NCBI RefSeq assembly: GCF_011759605.1 | Contig: NZ_JAAOYX010000003.1 | Span: forward strand, 670,107-734,106 | Direction of reading: 5' to 3' | Length of the DNA stretch: 64,000 bases | Source of the DNA: Luteibacter sp. SG786 | GTDB lineage: Bacteria > Pseudomonadota > Gammaproteobacteria > Xanthomonadales > Rhodanobacteraceae | Part shown: one piece after another, positions 26,630-37,760 of the stretch | How the letters are laid out: the number at the start of each line of letters is the position of its first letter | Numbering within the stretch: the first letter of the stretch is position 1 | Made by a program: the position numbers and the translations under genes | Notes under the pieces: model-generated | Seen by the model: only the letters and a program-made list of their open reading frames with translations | The model's database searches: none | Told to the model about the DNA's origin: nothing

Positions 26630-27174
26630 AGCCAGCGGTCCCTTTCGGCTTCTGCCTTGCCCTGGGCCGCCAGGATCATGTCGGCCACCTCGCGCGCCGC
26701 GCCATAACCGCCGATGAGGCGAGTGCGCCAGTGGGCGCGCTCCGCGACCCAGGGGTGGGCATTCGCCGTGGCGACCGCCAGGCCGACGATGCCCATGGCC
26801 GGCAGGTCGGGCAGGTCGTCGCCCACGAACGCCGCTTCCTCCGGCGCGAGCCTGAGCGCGTCGAGCAGGCCGGTCAGGCATGCCCGCTTGTCTTTCTGGC
26901 CCTGGTACACGTGGGCGATGCCGAGTTCTTCGGCCCGCAGGGACACGGGATGGCTGATGCGTGCGGTGATGATCCCGACCTTCACCCCGTTCCGTTGCAG
27001 GGCCTTGAGGCCCAGCCCGTCGTGCACGTGGAAAACCTTGGTCTCGCGGCCGTCCTCGCCGTACCACAGGCGGCCGTCGGTCAGCGTGCCGTCGACGTCG
27101 AAGACGACGAGGCGCACGCGTGCCGCGCGCTCGGCGACGTCGGCAGGGATTTCGGTGTAGTGGGTATAGGCCAT
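26626..27174 (-). CDS. kdsC: 3-deoxy-D-manno-octulosonate 8-phosphate phosphatase
   Basis: 182 residues. The HAD-family motif VVFDVDGTLTDG carries the nucleophile Asp and acid-base Asp, with IITAR and GDDLPDLPAMG later. It removes phosphate from Kdo-8-phosphate to give Kdo for the LPS inner core. Start MAYTHYTE is preferred; a GTG 42 bp upstream is possible. It is 56 bp after kdsD. Confidence 0.95.
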   Translation of the reverse strand: MAYTHYTEIPADVAERAARVRLVVFDVDGTLTDGRLWYGEDGRETKVFHVHDGLGLKALQRNGVKVGIITARISHPVSLRAEELGIAHVYQGQKDKRACLTGLLDALRLAPEEAAFVGDDLPDLPAMGIVGLAVATANAHPWVAERAHWRTRLIGGYGAAREVADMILAAQGKAEAERDRWL

Positions 27175-27230
27175 GGTTTCGCTATATGGGGACGGATCGG
27201 TGCCGGGGGAGGGCACCGGGGTGCTCTCGT

Positions 27231-28244
27231 TCAGACGACGCGGGCACGGAGCAGGTCGTGGATGTTCAGTGCGCCGACCACGCGGCCTTCCGCGTCTACG
27301 ACGAGGAGGGCGTTGATCTGGTGCTTCTCCATGAGCTGGGCCGCCTCGACCGCGAGCTTGTCGGAGCCGATGGTCTTGGGGCCGCGCGTCATGAGTTGGG
27401 CCACCGAGGCGCTGCGGAGGTCCACGCCGTCGTCGTCGAGGGCACGGCGAAGGTCGCCGTCGGTGAACACGCCAAGGAGGCGATCATCGCCGTCGACGAC
27501 GGCGGTCATGCCGAGGCGCTTGCGCGACATTTCCACCAGTGCCTCGCTGAGCGAGGCGTCCAGGCGGACGCGCGGCACGTCGTCGCCGGCGTGCATGACG
27601 TCGGAAATATGCAGGAGCAGCCGGCGCCCGAGGCTGCCGGCGGGATGGGAGCGGGCGAAGTCGTCCGAGGTGAAGCCCCGCGCTTCCAGCAGCGCCACCG
27701 CCAGGGCGTCGCCCATGACCAGGGCGGCCGTGGTGCTGGCGGTGGGGGCCAGGCCGTGCGGGCAGGCCTCGCAGGCCACGTTGGCGTCGAGATTGACGTC
27801 GGCCTGGGTGGCCAGCGACGAGGCCGGATTGCCCGTGATCGAGATGAGGGAGATGCCCTGGCGCTTGATCGCCGGGAGGATGTAGAGCAGTTCGTCCGTT
27901 TCGCCCGAATACGAGATGCCGAGCACGATGTCGTCCGGCTGGATCATGCCGAGGTCGCCGTGGCTGGCCTCGCCGGGGTGCACGAAGAAGGACGGGGTGC
28001 CGGTGGAGGCCAGGGTGGCGGCGACCTTCCGGCCGATGTGGCCCGATTTGCCCATGCCGGAAACCACGACGCGGCCCTTGCAGTCGAGGATCATCTGGCA
28101 GGCCTGGACGAACGCCGCGTCGATCCTCGCCTCGAGGGCGCGGATGCCGGCCGCCTCGGTCTTGATGACATTGCGCGCACTGCGCACGACGGCGTCGGCG
28201 TCCACGAGTCGGTTGGCGGCTGGCGGTGCGGTGCGGGCGTTCAT
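27231..28244 (-). CDS. kdsD: Arabinose-5-phosphate isomerase
   Basis: 337 residues: an SIS domain (about 40-175, VVVSGMGKSGHIGRKVAATL and GISYSGETDELL) and two C-terminal CBS domains (about 210-335). It converts ribulose-5-phosphate to arabinose-5-phosphate, the first step to Kdo. First gene of the minus-strand Kdo/Lpt/rpoN/PTS cluster. The 171-bp gap to the divergent ibaG contains an AT-rich patch (28305-28350) likely to hold promoters for both sides, though no clear box pairs are seen. Confidence 0.95.
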   Translation of the reverse strand: MNARTAPPAANRLVDADAVVRSARNVIKTEAAGIRALEARIDAAFVQACQMILDCKGRVVVSGMGKSGHIGRKVAATLASTGTPSFFVHPGEASHGDLGMIQPDDIVLGISYSGETDELLYILPAIKRQGISLISITGNPASSLATQADVNLDANVACEACPHGLAPTASTTAALVMGDALAVALLEARGFTSDDFARSHPAGSLGRRLLLHISDVMHAGDDVPRVRLDASLSEALVEMSRKRLGMTAVVDGDDRLLGVFTDGDLRRALDDDGVDLRSASVAQLMTRGPKTIGSDKLAVEAAQLMEKHQINALLVVDAEGRVVGALNIHDLLRARVV

Positions 28245-28415
28245 GCGACCTCGAGGTCCGGGTGGGCTCCCTGGTTACCCGGGATGTCCATTTCTGCGAC
28301 ACCGGATTTCCATTACCATTACATATTCTCATTTTATGGTTGCTGCCATCGACGGGTGGTTCAGGGTCCGTTTCGGAACCCCTTCCCACGCTGCGACCCC
28401 TTTACCGGAGATTTC

Positions 28416-28655
28416 ATGGACGCTGCGCGCATCCAGGCACTGATCGAAGCCGGACTGCCCGGCGCGCGGGTGGACGTCCAGGGCGACGACGGCGTTCATT
28501 TCGAGGCCGAAGTGGTCTCGGAACAGTTCGCCGGCAAGCTGCCGTTGGCCCGCCACCGCCTCGTCTACGCCACCCTCGGCGATCTCATGGGCGGAGCCAT
28601 CCACGCCCTCGGCCTCAAGACCCTCACTCCCGACGAAGCCGCCAGCCGCCGTTGA
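28416..28655 (+). CDS. ibaG: BolA-family iron-sulphur/acid-response protein
   Basis: 79 residues, a complete BolA fold: MDAARIQALIEAGLPGARVD, HFEAEVVSEQFAGKLPLARH and LVYATLGDLMGGAIHALGLK. Related IbaG proteins pair with monothiol glutaredoxins and affect iron-sulphur trafficking and the envelope. GGAG lies 5 nt before the ATG. It immediately precedes murA, as in many gammaproteobacteria. Confidence 0.9.
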   Translation: MDAARIQALIEAGLPGARVDVQGDDGVHFEAEVVSEQFAGKLPLARHRLVYATLGDLMGGAIHALGLKTLTPDEAASRR

Positions 28656-28683
28656 TACGTGCGCCGCGGCTTACGTCGCCTGA

Positions 28684-29967
<1,284 letters not shown>

Positions 29968-29974
29968 TCGACTG

Positions 29975-30060
29975 CTGTAGGAGCCGCTATAGCGGCGAGG
30001 GAACCCGCCTCACCGCTACACCGCTTCGTAGGCTTCTCGCCGCTATAGCGGCTCCCACAG
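29975..30060. repeat. REPIN variant with CTATAG core
   Basis: Left arm GTAGGAGCCGCTATAGCGGC and right arm CGCCGCTATAGCGGCTCCCA face each other. It is related to, but distinct from, the GAAGC/ATGCC-core copies. It lies between the convergent murA and DUF3108 genes. Confidence 0.85.
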
Positions 30061-30063
30061 TAA

Positions 30064-30765
30064 TTAGCGGCCTTCGAACTTCACCAGCTCCATCGTCATG
30101 TCGCCGCCGTCTTTCTGGGCCAGCTTCACCGGCACCGGATACTTCGCCGGCACGTACCACGCGTTGAACCCGCGGTCGGCGTCGGTGCGGTCGACGCGAA
30201 CGGCCTCGAAGGAGCCGGCGGGAACGGTAACCTTCTCGGTGGCCGACACCTTGAACTTCTGGTTCTCCACTTCCTGCTTGACCGCCACCGGCAACGCCAG
30301 GTCCTTCTGGCCGGAACGCAGCGCAACCCCCAGCGCGAGCGGCAGGGTGTTGCGTTCCACCATGCCCGGCACGGCGGAGTAGGTGAAGCTCTTCTTGTTG
30401 TCCTGCACCTGGACGGTGCCGCCCTGCACGGCGAGGTCGCGGGTCTTCGACTTGATCGCCGCGTCGAGCTGGTAGTGATAGCTCACTGCCTGCGGGACCT
30501 GTCCGGCCCAGGTGAAGCGGGAGGTTTCCGACACATTCGCGCCAAGCATGGCAGCCAGGCCCGAGGTGCCCTTGGTCTGGTTCGAGTATTCGAACTGGCC
30601 ACCGCCGGCCGGCTTCAGCGTGACCGTGGCCTCGCCGAGCGGATCGCCGCCCTTGGAAACCTGGTAGGTAGCGGTGAAAGACTGCGGCACGTCCGCGGCA
30701 AACGCGGCGGCAGGCAGGGCGAGGGCCAGCGCGAGGCCGGCGCGGAGGAGGGTGCGGGTCGTCAT
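30064..30765 (-). CDS. DUF3108-family periplasmic protein
   Basis: 233 residues with a signal peptide (TTRTLLRAGLALALALPAAAF). The mature protein has the DUF3108 beta-rich pattern (FTATYQVSKGGDPLGEATVT, then VPAGSFEAVRVDR and AWYVPAKYPVPVKL). The function is unknown; members are often found beside purN/purM, as here. Start MTTRTLL is chosen because it places the signal peptide at the N-terminus. Confidence 0.82.
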   Translation of the reverse strand: MTTRTLLRAGLALALALPAAAFAADVPQSFTATYQVSKGGDPLGEATVTLKPAGGGQFEYSNQTKGTSGLAAMLGANVSETSRFTWAGQVPQAVSYHYQLDAAIKSKTRDLAVQGGTVQVQDNKKSFTYSAVPGMVERNTLPLALGVALRSGQKDLALPVAVKQEVENQKFKVSATEKVTVPAGSFEAVRVDRTDADRGFNAWYVPAKYPVPVKLAQKDGGDMTMELVKFEGR

Positions 30766-30847
30766 GTAGCGGATTGTAAGCCGCGAGGCTGAATGCCGGG
30801 CCACGCCCGAGCCGGGATCCCTATGTGGAAGCCGCAGCCTGGCTTTG

Positions 30848-30930
30848 TGTGGGAGCCGCTTCAGCGGCGATGGGTGCTCGCGGCAAGGTTGCCCGCTGCC
30901 GCGGGATCGCCGGCATAGCCGGCTCCCACA
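30848..30930. repeat. REPIN copy 3
   Basis: Reverse orientation of the copies at 7174 and 9337 (GTGGGAGCCGCTTCAGCGGC first, GCCGGCATAGCCGGCTCCCA last). It is located between purN and the DUF3108 gene. Confidence 0.85.
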
Positions 30931-30942
30931 ATCGCCGGTGTC

Positions 30943-31590
30943 TTACAGTTCCGCGAGGCTCAGGGGGCGCGTCAGCGGCGCGCCGTCGAACAGCGGGCCG
31001 CCTTGCCAGCGCAGTCGTCCCGTTGCGATCGCCGCCACAACTGCCGGCAAGAGCTTGTGCTCCTCGACCAGGAGGCGCGCGGCGAGGTCGTCTTCCGTGT
31101 CGCCCGGATGGACGGGAATGCGCGCCTGGGCGACCACGGGGCCGCCATCCAGTTCCGCCGTGACGAAGTGAACGCTGGCACCGTGCTCGGCGTCGCCGGC
31201 TTCCAGGCAGCGGCGATGGGTATGCAGGCCGCGGTACTTCGGCAGCAGGGAGGGGTGCACGTTGATCGCGCGGCCTTCCCATGGCGCCACCACCGCCGCG
31301 TCGACGATGCGCATATAACCGGCCAGCACGAGCAGGTCGGCCCCGCTGTCGGCCACCCGGCCGAACAGGGCGCTGTCGAATTCGGCGCGCGTGGCGTAGT
31401 CCTTCGGGTTCAGTGCCACCGTGGGAATGCCTGCCGCGGCGGCGACCGCGAGGGCCCCGGCCAGCTTCTTGTCGCTGCCCACGAGCGTGAATTCGACGGG
31501 CAGGCGCCCGGCGTCACGCGCGGCGACGAGCGCGGCAAGATTGCTGCCGCGCCCGGATGCGAGTGCGGCGACGCGAAGGGGGCGAGGCAT
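30943..31590 (-). CDS. purN: Phosphoribosylglycinamide formyltransferase
   Basis: 215 residues. The GAR-binding loop LASGRGSNL and the catalytic Asn-His-Asp set (INVHPSLLPKYRG, later TAELDGGPVV) are intact. It transfers formyl from 10-formyltetrahydrofolate to GAR in purine synthesis. It is placed 5 bp after purM and so is translationally linked. Confidence 0.95.
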   Translation of the reverse strand: MPRPLRVAALASGRGSNLAALVAARDAGRLPVEFTLVGSDKKLAGALAVAAAAGIPTVALNPKDYATRAEFDSALFGRVADSGADLLVLAGYMRIVDAAVVAPWEGRAINVHPSLLPKYRGLHTHRRCLEAGDAEHGASVHFVTAELDGGPVVAQARIPVHPGDTEDDLAARLLVEEHKLLPAVVAAIATGRLRWQGGPLFDGAPLTRPLSLAEL

Positions 31591-31595
31591 CGGAA

Positions 31596-32633
31596 TCAGG
31601 CGATGTGGACGCGTTCGCCGCCTTCATGGGCGACCACCACGCCGATCACCTGGCTGTCGAGGCCATGACCGGCGAGCACGGCCTTTGCAGCCTCGACCTG
31701 GCCCTCGGCGAGCAGCACGGTAAAGCCGATGCCGCAGTTGAAGGTGCGCCACATTTCCTCGTCCGCGACGTTGCCTTCGCGCTGCAGCCACTGGAACACG
31801 GGCGGCAGATCCCACGATGAGGCGTCGATGGACAGGGCCAGGCCGTCGGGAACCACGCGGATGATGTTTTCCTTCAGGCCGCCGCCGGTGACGTGCGCCA
31901 TGCCGTGCACGCTCACCTTGCCGATCAGGTCCAGCATGGGCTTCACGTATATGGTGGTGGGTGCCATCAGCGCGTCCACCAGCTTCACGCCGCCGACATC
32001 GGTCTCCAGCGGGGAGCCCGCGCGTTCGAGGATGCGGCGGATCAGCGAATAGCCGTTCGAGTGCGGGCCGGAGGAGGCCACGCCCAGGATGACGTCGCCC
32101 GCGACGATGGAGGAACCGTCGTTCATGGCGGACTTTTCCACGGCGCCGACGGTGAAGCCGGCCAGGTCGTATTCGCCGGGCGGGTACATGTCGGGCATTT
32201 CGGCCGTTTCGCCGCCGATCAGCGCGCAGCCGGCGAGCTCGCATCCACGAGCGATGCCGCCGACCACCGAGGCGGCCGTGTCGACATCGAGCTTGCCGGT
32301 GGCGAAGTAGTCGAGGAAGAACAGAGGCTCGGCACCCTGCACGAGCACGTCGTTGACGCACATGCCCACCAGGTCGATGCCGATGGTGTCGTGGCGGCCG
32401 AGCTGCTGGGCAAGCTTCAGCTTGGTGCCGACGCCGTCGGTGCCCGAAACGAGCACGGGTTCCTTGTAGCGGCCGGAAAGGTCGAACAGGCCGCCGAAGC
32501 CGCCCAGTCCGCCCATCACCTCGGGGCGGAAGGTGCGCTTGACCATCGGCTTGATGCGCTCGACGAGGGCATTGCCGGCGTCGATGTCCACGCCTGCGTC
32601 GCGGTAGGTGAGGGAGCCCTGGTCGGAGGACAT
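31596..32633 (-). CDS. purM: Phosphoribosylformylglycinamidine cyclo-ligase (AIR synthetase)
   Basis: 345 residues. N-terminal motif [15 protein letters not shown] site [14 protein letters not shown] and [20 protein letters not shown] are characteristic. It closes the imidazole ring of AIR, the step after FGAM formation. ATG 32633 is chosen; a GTG 15 bp upstream is possible. An extended -10 promoter lies about 30 bp upstream. Confidence 0.96.
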   Translation of the reverse strand: MSSDQGSLTYRDAGVDIDAGNALVERIKPMVKRTFRPEVMGGLGGFGGLFDLSGRYKEPVLVSGTDGVGTKLKLAQQLGRHDTIGIDLVGMCVNDVLVQGAEPLFFLDYFATGKLDVDTAASVVGGIARGCELAGCALIGGETAEMPDMYPPGEYDLAGFTVGAVEKSAMNDGSSIVAGDVILGVASSGPHSNGYSLIRRILERAGSPLETDVGGVKLVDALMAPTTIYVKPMLDLIGKVSVHGMAHVTGGGLKENIIRVVPDGLALSIDASSWDLPPVFQWLQREGNVADEEMWRTFNCGIGFTVLLAEGQVEAAKAVLAGHGLDSQVIGVVVAHEGGERVHIA

Positions 32634-32663
32634 AAGCGGTTCCGGCACTATTGGAAACCGCGC

Positions 32664-32671
32664 ATTCTAAC
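32664..32671 (-). promoter_or_regulatory. Extended -10 promoter for purM-purN
   Basis: The minus strand reads TGT-TAGAAT with TAGAAT at 32669-32664, giving a leader of about 25 nt. No good -35 is seen, as expected for an extended -10. Confidence 0.45.
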
Positions 32672-32769
32672 AGCAAGCGGGGCCGTGACCGGGGCCTGCA
32701 CGGCCCCTGGATGGACGCCATGGCATGGTTTGGGCAGACTTCCTGCCTTCACAGAGCGATGCCCAAACC

Positions 32770-33756
32770 ATGCGCCTACTCCGGATCCTCGCGACATCGA
32801 TGCTCTTCGCGGTCGCCTTTCTTGGCACGGCCTCGGGACAGACGTCCATCTACACGGTGACGGTGCCGGTGGCCGATACCAGCGCCGCGGTGCGCGACCA
32901 GGCCTTCGCGACGGGTCTTACCCAGGTGCTGGCCCGGGCCTCGAACGGGGCGGACCCTCGCGGCAAGGCCGGCTACGCCGACGCCATGAAGCAGCCGGGC
33001 GGCCTTGTCCAGCAATACCAGTACGCCCGCACGGGCGGCGCCAACGGGGCCCCCCTGAGCCTGGAGATCGTGTTCGATCCGGGCGCGGTTCGGCGCGTGC
33101 TGGCCGTCGGCGACGCCGCTGTCGCGGCACCCAAGGCCCCCGTGCTCGTGGTCGCGCGGGACGCCGCGGGCAAGCTCCTTGGCCAGGATGAACTCGCCCC
33201 GCTGGCCCAGATGGCCGACACCCGCGGATATCAGATCGTCGTGCCGAAGGACGGCGCCATTGGCGACCCGGCCGCCCTCGCGGCGGGCGACCCCGCGGCC
33301 GTGGCCGGCGTGGCCCGGCAGTACAACACGGCGGTGGTGCTCGTCGGCAAGATCGGCGCCGACCAGACCGACTGGACCCTTGTTTCGGCCGGCCGCACGT
33401 CCAGCTGGAAAGACAGCGGCGAAGCTCGCGCAGCGCTGCTGACCAATGGCGCCAACGCCATGGCAGACAAGCTCGATCGCCAGTTCGCCGCCACCCAGGG
33501 CGGCAGCACCAGCGGCAAGGTATGGGTGGCCGGGCTCCATTCCGCTGCCGACTACGCCGGTCTTCTGTCCACCTTCCAGAACGATCCTTCGGTGAAGTCC
33601 ATTGCCCCGGTGGCGGCCACGGCCGACGGCGTGCTCTTCGACGTATCGGCCAGCGCACCGCTCGCGCGGCTGGTCGCAGGTTACTCCGCCGGGGGCCACG
33701 TCCTCGCCGGGGACGGTCATGACGGCGCCGACCTTGCCGTGCGCTGGGTTCCCTGA
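32770..33756 (+). CDS. DUF2066-family exported protein
   Basis: 328 residues with a signal peptide (MRLLRILATSMLFAVAFLG). The mature part contains the DUF2066 core, beginning SIYTVTVPVADTSAAVRDQA with ALARASNG-like and PGGLVQQYQY segments. Function unknown. The family is regularly encoded between purM and the AI-2E permease/hda pair, as here. A start 45 bp upstream would displace the signal peptide. Confidence 0.85.
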   Translation: MRLLRILATSMLFAVAFLGTASGQTSIYTVTVPVADTSAAVRDQAFATGLTQVLARASNGADPRGKAGYADAMKQPGGLVQQYQYARTGGANGAPLSLEIVFDPGAVRRVLAVGDAAVAAPKAPVLVVARDAAGKLLGQDELAPLAQMADTRGYQIVVPKDGAIGDPAALAAGDPAAVAGVARQYNTAVVLVGKIGADQTDWTLVSAGRTSSWKDSGEARAALLTNGANAMADKLDRQFAATQGGSTSGKVWVAGLHSAADYAGLLSTFQNDPSVKSIAPVAATADGVLFDVSASAPLARLVAGYSAGGHVLAGDGHDGADLAVRWVP

Positions 33757-33759
33757 CGG

Positions 33760-34923
33760 ATGTCGATGAATCACGAAACGTCCCGTCGCTGGCAGCTGCT
33801 GGCCATCACCGCCGTCATCGTCTTCCTTATCTGGCTGCTGGCGCCGGTGCTCATGCCCTTCGCGCTCGCGGCGATGCTGGCTTACCTCGGAGACCCGCTG
33901 GCCGACCGCCTGCAACGCCTCGGCATGGGTCGTACCTGGGCGGTGAGTATCGTGTTCACCGTGATCTCGGTGGTCGTGGTGGGTGTGCTCCTGCTGCTGA
34001 TCCCGCTGATCCAGCGCCAGTTCCAGAACCTCGCCGAGAACCTGCCGCACTACGTGGACTGGGTTCGCATGACGGCCTTGCCGTGGGTCCAGGCAAAGCT
34101 GCGGCTCGATCCGAATGTCTTCGATACGGACCGCCTGCTGGCCACCGTTCGCGAACACATCGGCTCAGTGGGCACCATTGCCGCGAAGGCGGTGGCGAAG
34201 GTCACCCAATCCGGCATGGGCGTGGTCATGTGGCTGACCAACGCCGTGCTGATTCCCGTCGTGGCGTTCTACCTGCTGCGCGACTGGGACGCGATGATGG
34301 CGCAGATCCAGCGCATGCTTCCGCGCTCGATCGAGCCGACCGTGGTGCGTCTCGCCCGCGAGTCCGACGAGGTGCTGGGTGCCTTCGTTCGCGGCCAGTT
34401 GCTCGTGATGCTGGCCCTCGGCGTCTTCTACGGCCTGGGGCTCACGCTGGTCGGCATTTCCATCGGTCCCCTGATCGGCATGGTCGCGGGCCTGCTCAGT
34501 TTCGTCCCGTACCTCGGCTTCATGATCGGCTTCGTTGCGGCGCTGATCGCGGCCCTGGTCCAGTATGGCGACTGGACGCACGTGATCCTCGTCGGCGTGG
34601 TGTTCACCGTCGGCCAGCTGCTCGAGGGCTACGTGCTGGTGCCGCGCCTCGTGGGCGGAAAGATCGGTCTGCACCCCGTGGCGGTCATCTTTGCCGTGTT
34701 GGCCGGCGGACACCTCTTCGGGTTTCTGGGCGTGCTGCTCGCGCTTCCCGCTGCGTCGGTGGTGGTCGTCCTGATGCGCTATGCGATCGGCCGCTACCGC
34801 GAAAGCGACCTCTACATGGAACCGGCGGCGGACGCTCCCGCGCAGTCGATCGAGGTGGAGGTCGAGGTCGACGTGGAAACACGCAGGCCGCAGCCGCCGG
34901 TATCCGGCGACGGCGGGCCATGA
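33760..34923 (+). CDS. AI-2E family (PerM-like) transporter
   Basis: 387 residues with about seven to eight membrane helices: two near the N-terminus (14-52), one at about 63-85, then a cluster from about 150 to 340. The family motif LVPRLVGGKIGLHPV is present and the C-terminal tail is acidic (IEVEVEVDVETR). Family members export or facilitate small molecules, including autoinducer-2 or protons/sodium; the substrate here is unknown. It begins 3 bp after the DUF2066 stop and overlaps hda by 4 bp, so the three are one operon. Confidence 0.9.
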   Translation: MSMNHETSRRWQLLAITAVIVFLIWLLAPVLMPFALAAMLAYLGDPLADRLQRLGMGRTWAVSIVFTVISVVVVGVLLLLIPLIQRQFQNLAENLPHYVDWVRMTALPWVQAKLRLDPNVFDTDRLLATVREHIGSVGTIAAKAVAKVTQSGMGVVMWLTNAVLIPVVAFYLLRDWDAMMAQIQRMLPRSIEPTVVRLARESDEVLGAFVRGQLLVMLALGVFYGLGLTLVGISIGPLIGMVAGLLSFVPYLGFMIGFVAALIAALVQYGDWTHVILVGVVFTVGQLLEGYVLVPRLVGGKIGLHPVAVIFAVLAGGHLFGFLGVLLALPAASVVVVLMRYAIGRYRESDLYMEPAADAPAQSIEVEVEVDVETRRPQPPVSGDGGP

Positions 34924-35621
34924 CCAGCCAGCTCCCCCTTGCGTTGCGCTGGCCGCGACGGCAGCGCTTCGAGCACTTCCATCCGGGAGACAACGCGGCG
35001 GCCGTCGAAGCGTTGCGCGCGGCAGCGGCGAGCCCCGCGGCACCATGGGTGTTCGTCGCCGGTTCCATGGGCAGTGGCCGCACCCACCTGCTTATTGCGT
35101 CCTGCCAGGCGGCGATCGACGCCGGCCGCACCGCGCAATACCTGCCGCTTGCCGCCCTGCGCGGATCGCGGGCGGCGGCCATCCGCGGCATGGCGGGCAG
35201 CGACCTGCTGGCCATCGACGACATCGATTCCGTCGCGGGTGAAAGCGAGGCGGAGCACGCGTTGTTCGATACCTTCAACCGCTACCGGGCAGAGGGATGC
35301 ACGTTGCTGTTTTCCGCCAGTGGCGCGCCGGGTTCCGTCGGCATCGTCTTGCCCGACCTGCGCTCGCGGCTGGGTTCGCTGACCCAGGCGGTCCTCAAGC
35401 CGCTCGGCGACGCCGAGCGCAGGGACGTGCTGCGCGAGCAGGCCGGCGCGCGCGGCATTGAACTGGACGACACCGTGCTCGACTGGCTGTTCGCGCACCA
35501 CGCGCGCGATCTCGGCACCTTGCTCGACCTGCTCGACACCCTCGACCGGGCGTCACTCGCCGCGAAACGGCGAGTGACGGTGCCTTTCCTGCGAGAGCTT
35601 CTGAGGGCGGCGCCTCCTTAA
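34920..35621 (+). CDS. hda: DnaA regulatory inactivator Hda
   Basis: 233 residues, an AAA+ domain homologous to DnaA without the DNA-binding part. The N-terminal QLPLALRW is the beta-clamp-binding motif. The P-loop GSMGSGRTH has Arg in place of Lys, usual for Hda, and Walker B is LLAIDDID. With the sliding clamp it promotes ATP hydrolysis by DnaA after initiation. Its ATG overlaps the permease stop (ATGA). Confidence 0.93.
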   Translation: MTSQLPLALRWPRRQRFEHFHPGDNAAAVEALRAAAASPAAPWVFVAGSMGSGRTHLLIASCQAAIDAGRTAQYLPLAALRGSRAAAIRGMAGSDLLAIDDIDSVAGESEAEHALFDTFNRYRAEGCTLLFSASGAPGSVGIVLPDLRSRLGSLTQAVLKPLGDAERRDVLREQAGARGIELDDTVLDWLFAHHARDLGTLLDLLDTLDRASLAAKRRVTVPFLRELLRAAPP

Positions 35622-35647
35622 GAGCCTTCCGATCAACCTGGGCGTCA

Positions 35648-36691
35648 CTAGTGCTGCGGGATGCTGACCCGGCCAGCCAGGGTCTTCCGGTCGGGATCGT
35701 TGTCGGCCACGCGGTAGACCCGCAGTTCGGACGCATCTGTGTCGTGTTCCACGATCAGGTAGGTGCGTCGGGATGCCGATCCGCTGAGGAATACGGGGAC
35801 ACCGCCAATGTCGCCGTACTGTCCTGCCCATGCGTGCAGGTGTCCTGCGAATATGGCCGCCACGTCGTTGTTTGCCACCATGCTGGCGAATTCGAAGTTG
35901 GCCCCGTCCGCGACCGGATCGTGCATGTGCACGATGGCGAAGTCGAAGGGCCGGTCCGACGGCTTCCCGTACGGCGGCACGGTGAGGTTTGTCTTGAAAA
36001 GCTTCTCCAGCCAGGGCAACGACGAGGTGATCTTGTAACTCGCCTTCCGCAGGGCGGTGTAGCTGTCGAATGTGACCTCATAGCTCGGGTGATTGTTGAG
36101 TTGCACGTTCAACACACGATCCATGCCCGGTGCGCGCACGGCATAGGCAAGGCTGCCTTCGTAATCGTCCCCGAACACGCCGGGGTGGATGGCGAAGTCG
36201 AACGCCACTTTCCCGCGCTTGCGGGTCACGTGCTGCACCAGCCCATCGATGCTGTCGCGTGCGCATCCATTGTTGTAGCAGCCGCTGCCGTCGGACGTCC
36301 TGATGTTGTTGGCGTAGTCGTGATTGCCCAGGCCGATGTGCACATTGTCGCCCAGGATCTCCAGCAGCTCAGCCATCACACTCCTTTGCCAGCCGTGGCC
36401 GTAGGCCGTGATGTCGCCATTGATGAACACGGGGATGTCCTGACCGGGACGGGCAGCGCGGTAGGCGGCGATGCTTCGATATTGCTCCTCGATGAGCGCG
36501 CGCGATCGCTCATCGCGGTCCGCCTCGCTTTCCGGTTCATCCGTATCGGACGAGGGCGTCCACGGATATTGCGGATCGGAGGTGACGATCATGGTGCGGA
36601 TCTCGGCCTGGCTGGCCGGGGCGAATGCGGCCGTGGCGAAGGCTAGCGCGAGTGCGGCCGCGACGCGGCCGGGAACGATGTGGGGAGCCAT
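35648..36691 (-). CDS. Secreted calcineurin-like metallophosphoesterase
   Basis: 347 residues with a signal peptide (VAAALALAFATAAFAPASQA). The metal-binding set is VTSDPQYPW, INGDITAYGHGW, GLGNHDYANN, IVHMHDP and AGHLHAW, so the active site is complete. The substrate is unknown; the SDxQ motif and size resemble secreted phosphodiesterase/sphingomyelinase-like enzymes. Three cysteines near CYNNGC may form a disulphide. Monocistronic; start with AAGGA 6 nt upstream. Confidence 0.88.
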   Translation of the reverse strand: MAPHIVPGRVAAALALAFATAAFAPASQAEIRTMIVTSDPQYPWTPSSDTDEPESEADRDERSRALIEEQYRSIAAYRAARPGQDIPVFINGDITAYGHGWQRSVMAELLEILGDNVHIGLGNHDYANNIRTSDGSGCYNNGCARDSIDGLVQHVTRKRGKVAFDFAIHPGVFGDDYEGSLAYAVRAPGMDRVLNVQLNNHPSYEVTFDSYTALRKASYKITSSLPWLEKLFKTNLTVPPYGKPSDRPFDFAIVHMHDPVADGANFEFASMVANNDVAAIFAGHLHAWAGQYGDIGGVPVFLSGSASRRTYLIVEHDTDASELRVYRVADNDPDRKTLAGRVSIPQH

Positions 36692-36824
36692 GGATTTCCT
36701 TGTCCGTCGGGGATACGGTTCGGCGGACTTTCCGTCCGCGGATGGAAAGGTAATGGCCGAGCCCTGGACGGTATGTAGGAAAACCGGAAGTGCCGCCCGG
36801 GCGCTTTCCCCGGGCGACGTAGGA

Positions 36825-37628
36825 TTACACCCCTAGCAGGCGGGGCGTGGCATTTGCGCCGATGATTTCCGTCATGGCGGCGGCCACCTTGTGGTTGCCC
36901 GCGACGATGTTGCCGCTCTCGGGCAGCCCCTCGCGCCCGGCGAAATCGCCATAGACGCCACCGGCCTCGCGCACGAGGAGGGCGCCCGCGGCCATGTCCC
37001 ACACGCTGAGCCCGGGTTCGAAGTAGCCGTCCACGCGACCGGCGGCTACGTAGGCGAGGTCGAGCGCGGCGGAGCCCATGCGGCGGACGTCCTCGGCTTC
37101 CTTGAGCAGCGCGGCGGTCATGGCCAGCTGCGAGTCGAGGTGATTGCGCACGCGGTACGGGAAGCCCGTGGCGATCAGCGCGCCGGCCAGGCCTTCGCGC
37201 TTTCCGACGCGGATGCGGCGATCGTTGAGGTAGGCGCCATCGCCCTTGCTGGCGGTGAACAGTTCGTCGCGCAGCGGATCGAACACCACGCCGTAGACCG
37301 GCTCGCCCTTTTCCACCAGCGCGATGGACACGCTGAAGTGGGGAATGCCGCGCAGGTAGTTGTGCGTGCCGTCGAGCGGATCGATCACCCAGGTGAGCGG
37401 GCCCTTGCCCGTCTGGCCGGATTCCTCGCCCAGGATGGCGTGCGTGGGATACGCGCGGCGCAGTTCCTTGACGATTTCCGCTTCGGCGAGGCGGTCGACC
37501 TCGGAGGCGAAGTCCATCCGCTGCTTCTCGACGACCGCGAGGCCCTCGATGCGGTTCATGTAGCGCAGGATGATGTTTCCTGCGGAGCGCGCTGCGCGCG
37601 CCGCGACGTTGACGGCGGGTCTTGGCAT
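36825..37628 (-). CDS. suhB: Inositol-1-monophosphatase family protein SuhB
   Basis: 267 residues. The metal site motifs [24 protein letters not shown] and [15 protein letters not shown] are intact. SuhB proteins hydrolyse inositol-1-phosphate and in E. coli also join the rRNA antitermination complex. It is divergent from trmJ across 132 bp, a common neighbour pair in gammaproteobacteria. Confidence 0.95.
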   Translation of the reverse strand: MPRPAVNVAARAARSAGNIILRYMNRIEGLAVVEKQRMDFASEVDRLAEAEIVKELRRAYPTHAILGEESGQTGKGPLTWVIDPLDGTHNYLRGIPHFSVSIALVEKGEPVYGVVFDPLRDELFTASKGDGAYLNDRRIRVGKREGLAGALIATGFPYRVRNHLDSQLAMTAALLKEAEDVRRMGSAALDLAYVAAGRVDGYFEPGLSVWDMAAGALLVREAGGVYGDFAGREGLPESGNIVAGNHKVAAAMTEIIGANATPRLLGV

Positions 37629-37760
37629 GGGGATCGACTTGGCAAAAGAACGGGAGAGCGGTCGAAAGCCGCTTCAGCCCCGAAGTTTACCACTGTGCCC
37701 CGCGTCGCCCAAGTCGTTGCCGTTGTAGACTTTCCGGTCCTTCCAGCCGAATCGCCAGCC

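Noticed and set aside
34920-35621. Missing P-loop lysine in Hda
   Set aside because: Arg at this position is normal for Hda proteins, so it is not a defect.
36800-36822. Hairpin GCCCGGG/CCCGGGC downstream of suhB
   Set aside because: No T-run follows on the minus strand, so a terminator call is not supported.
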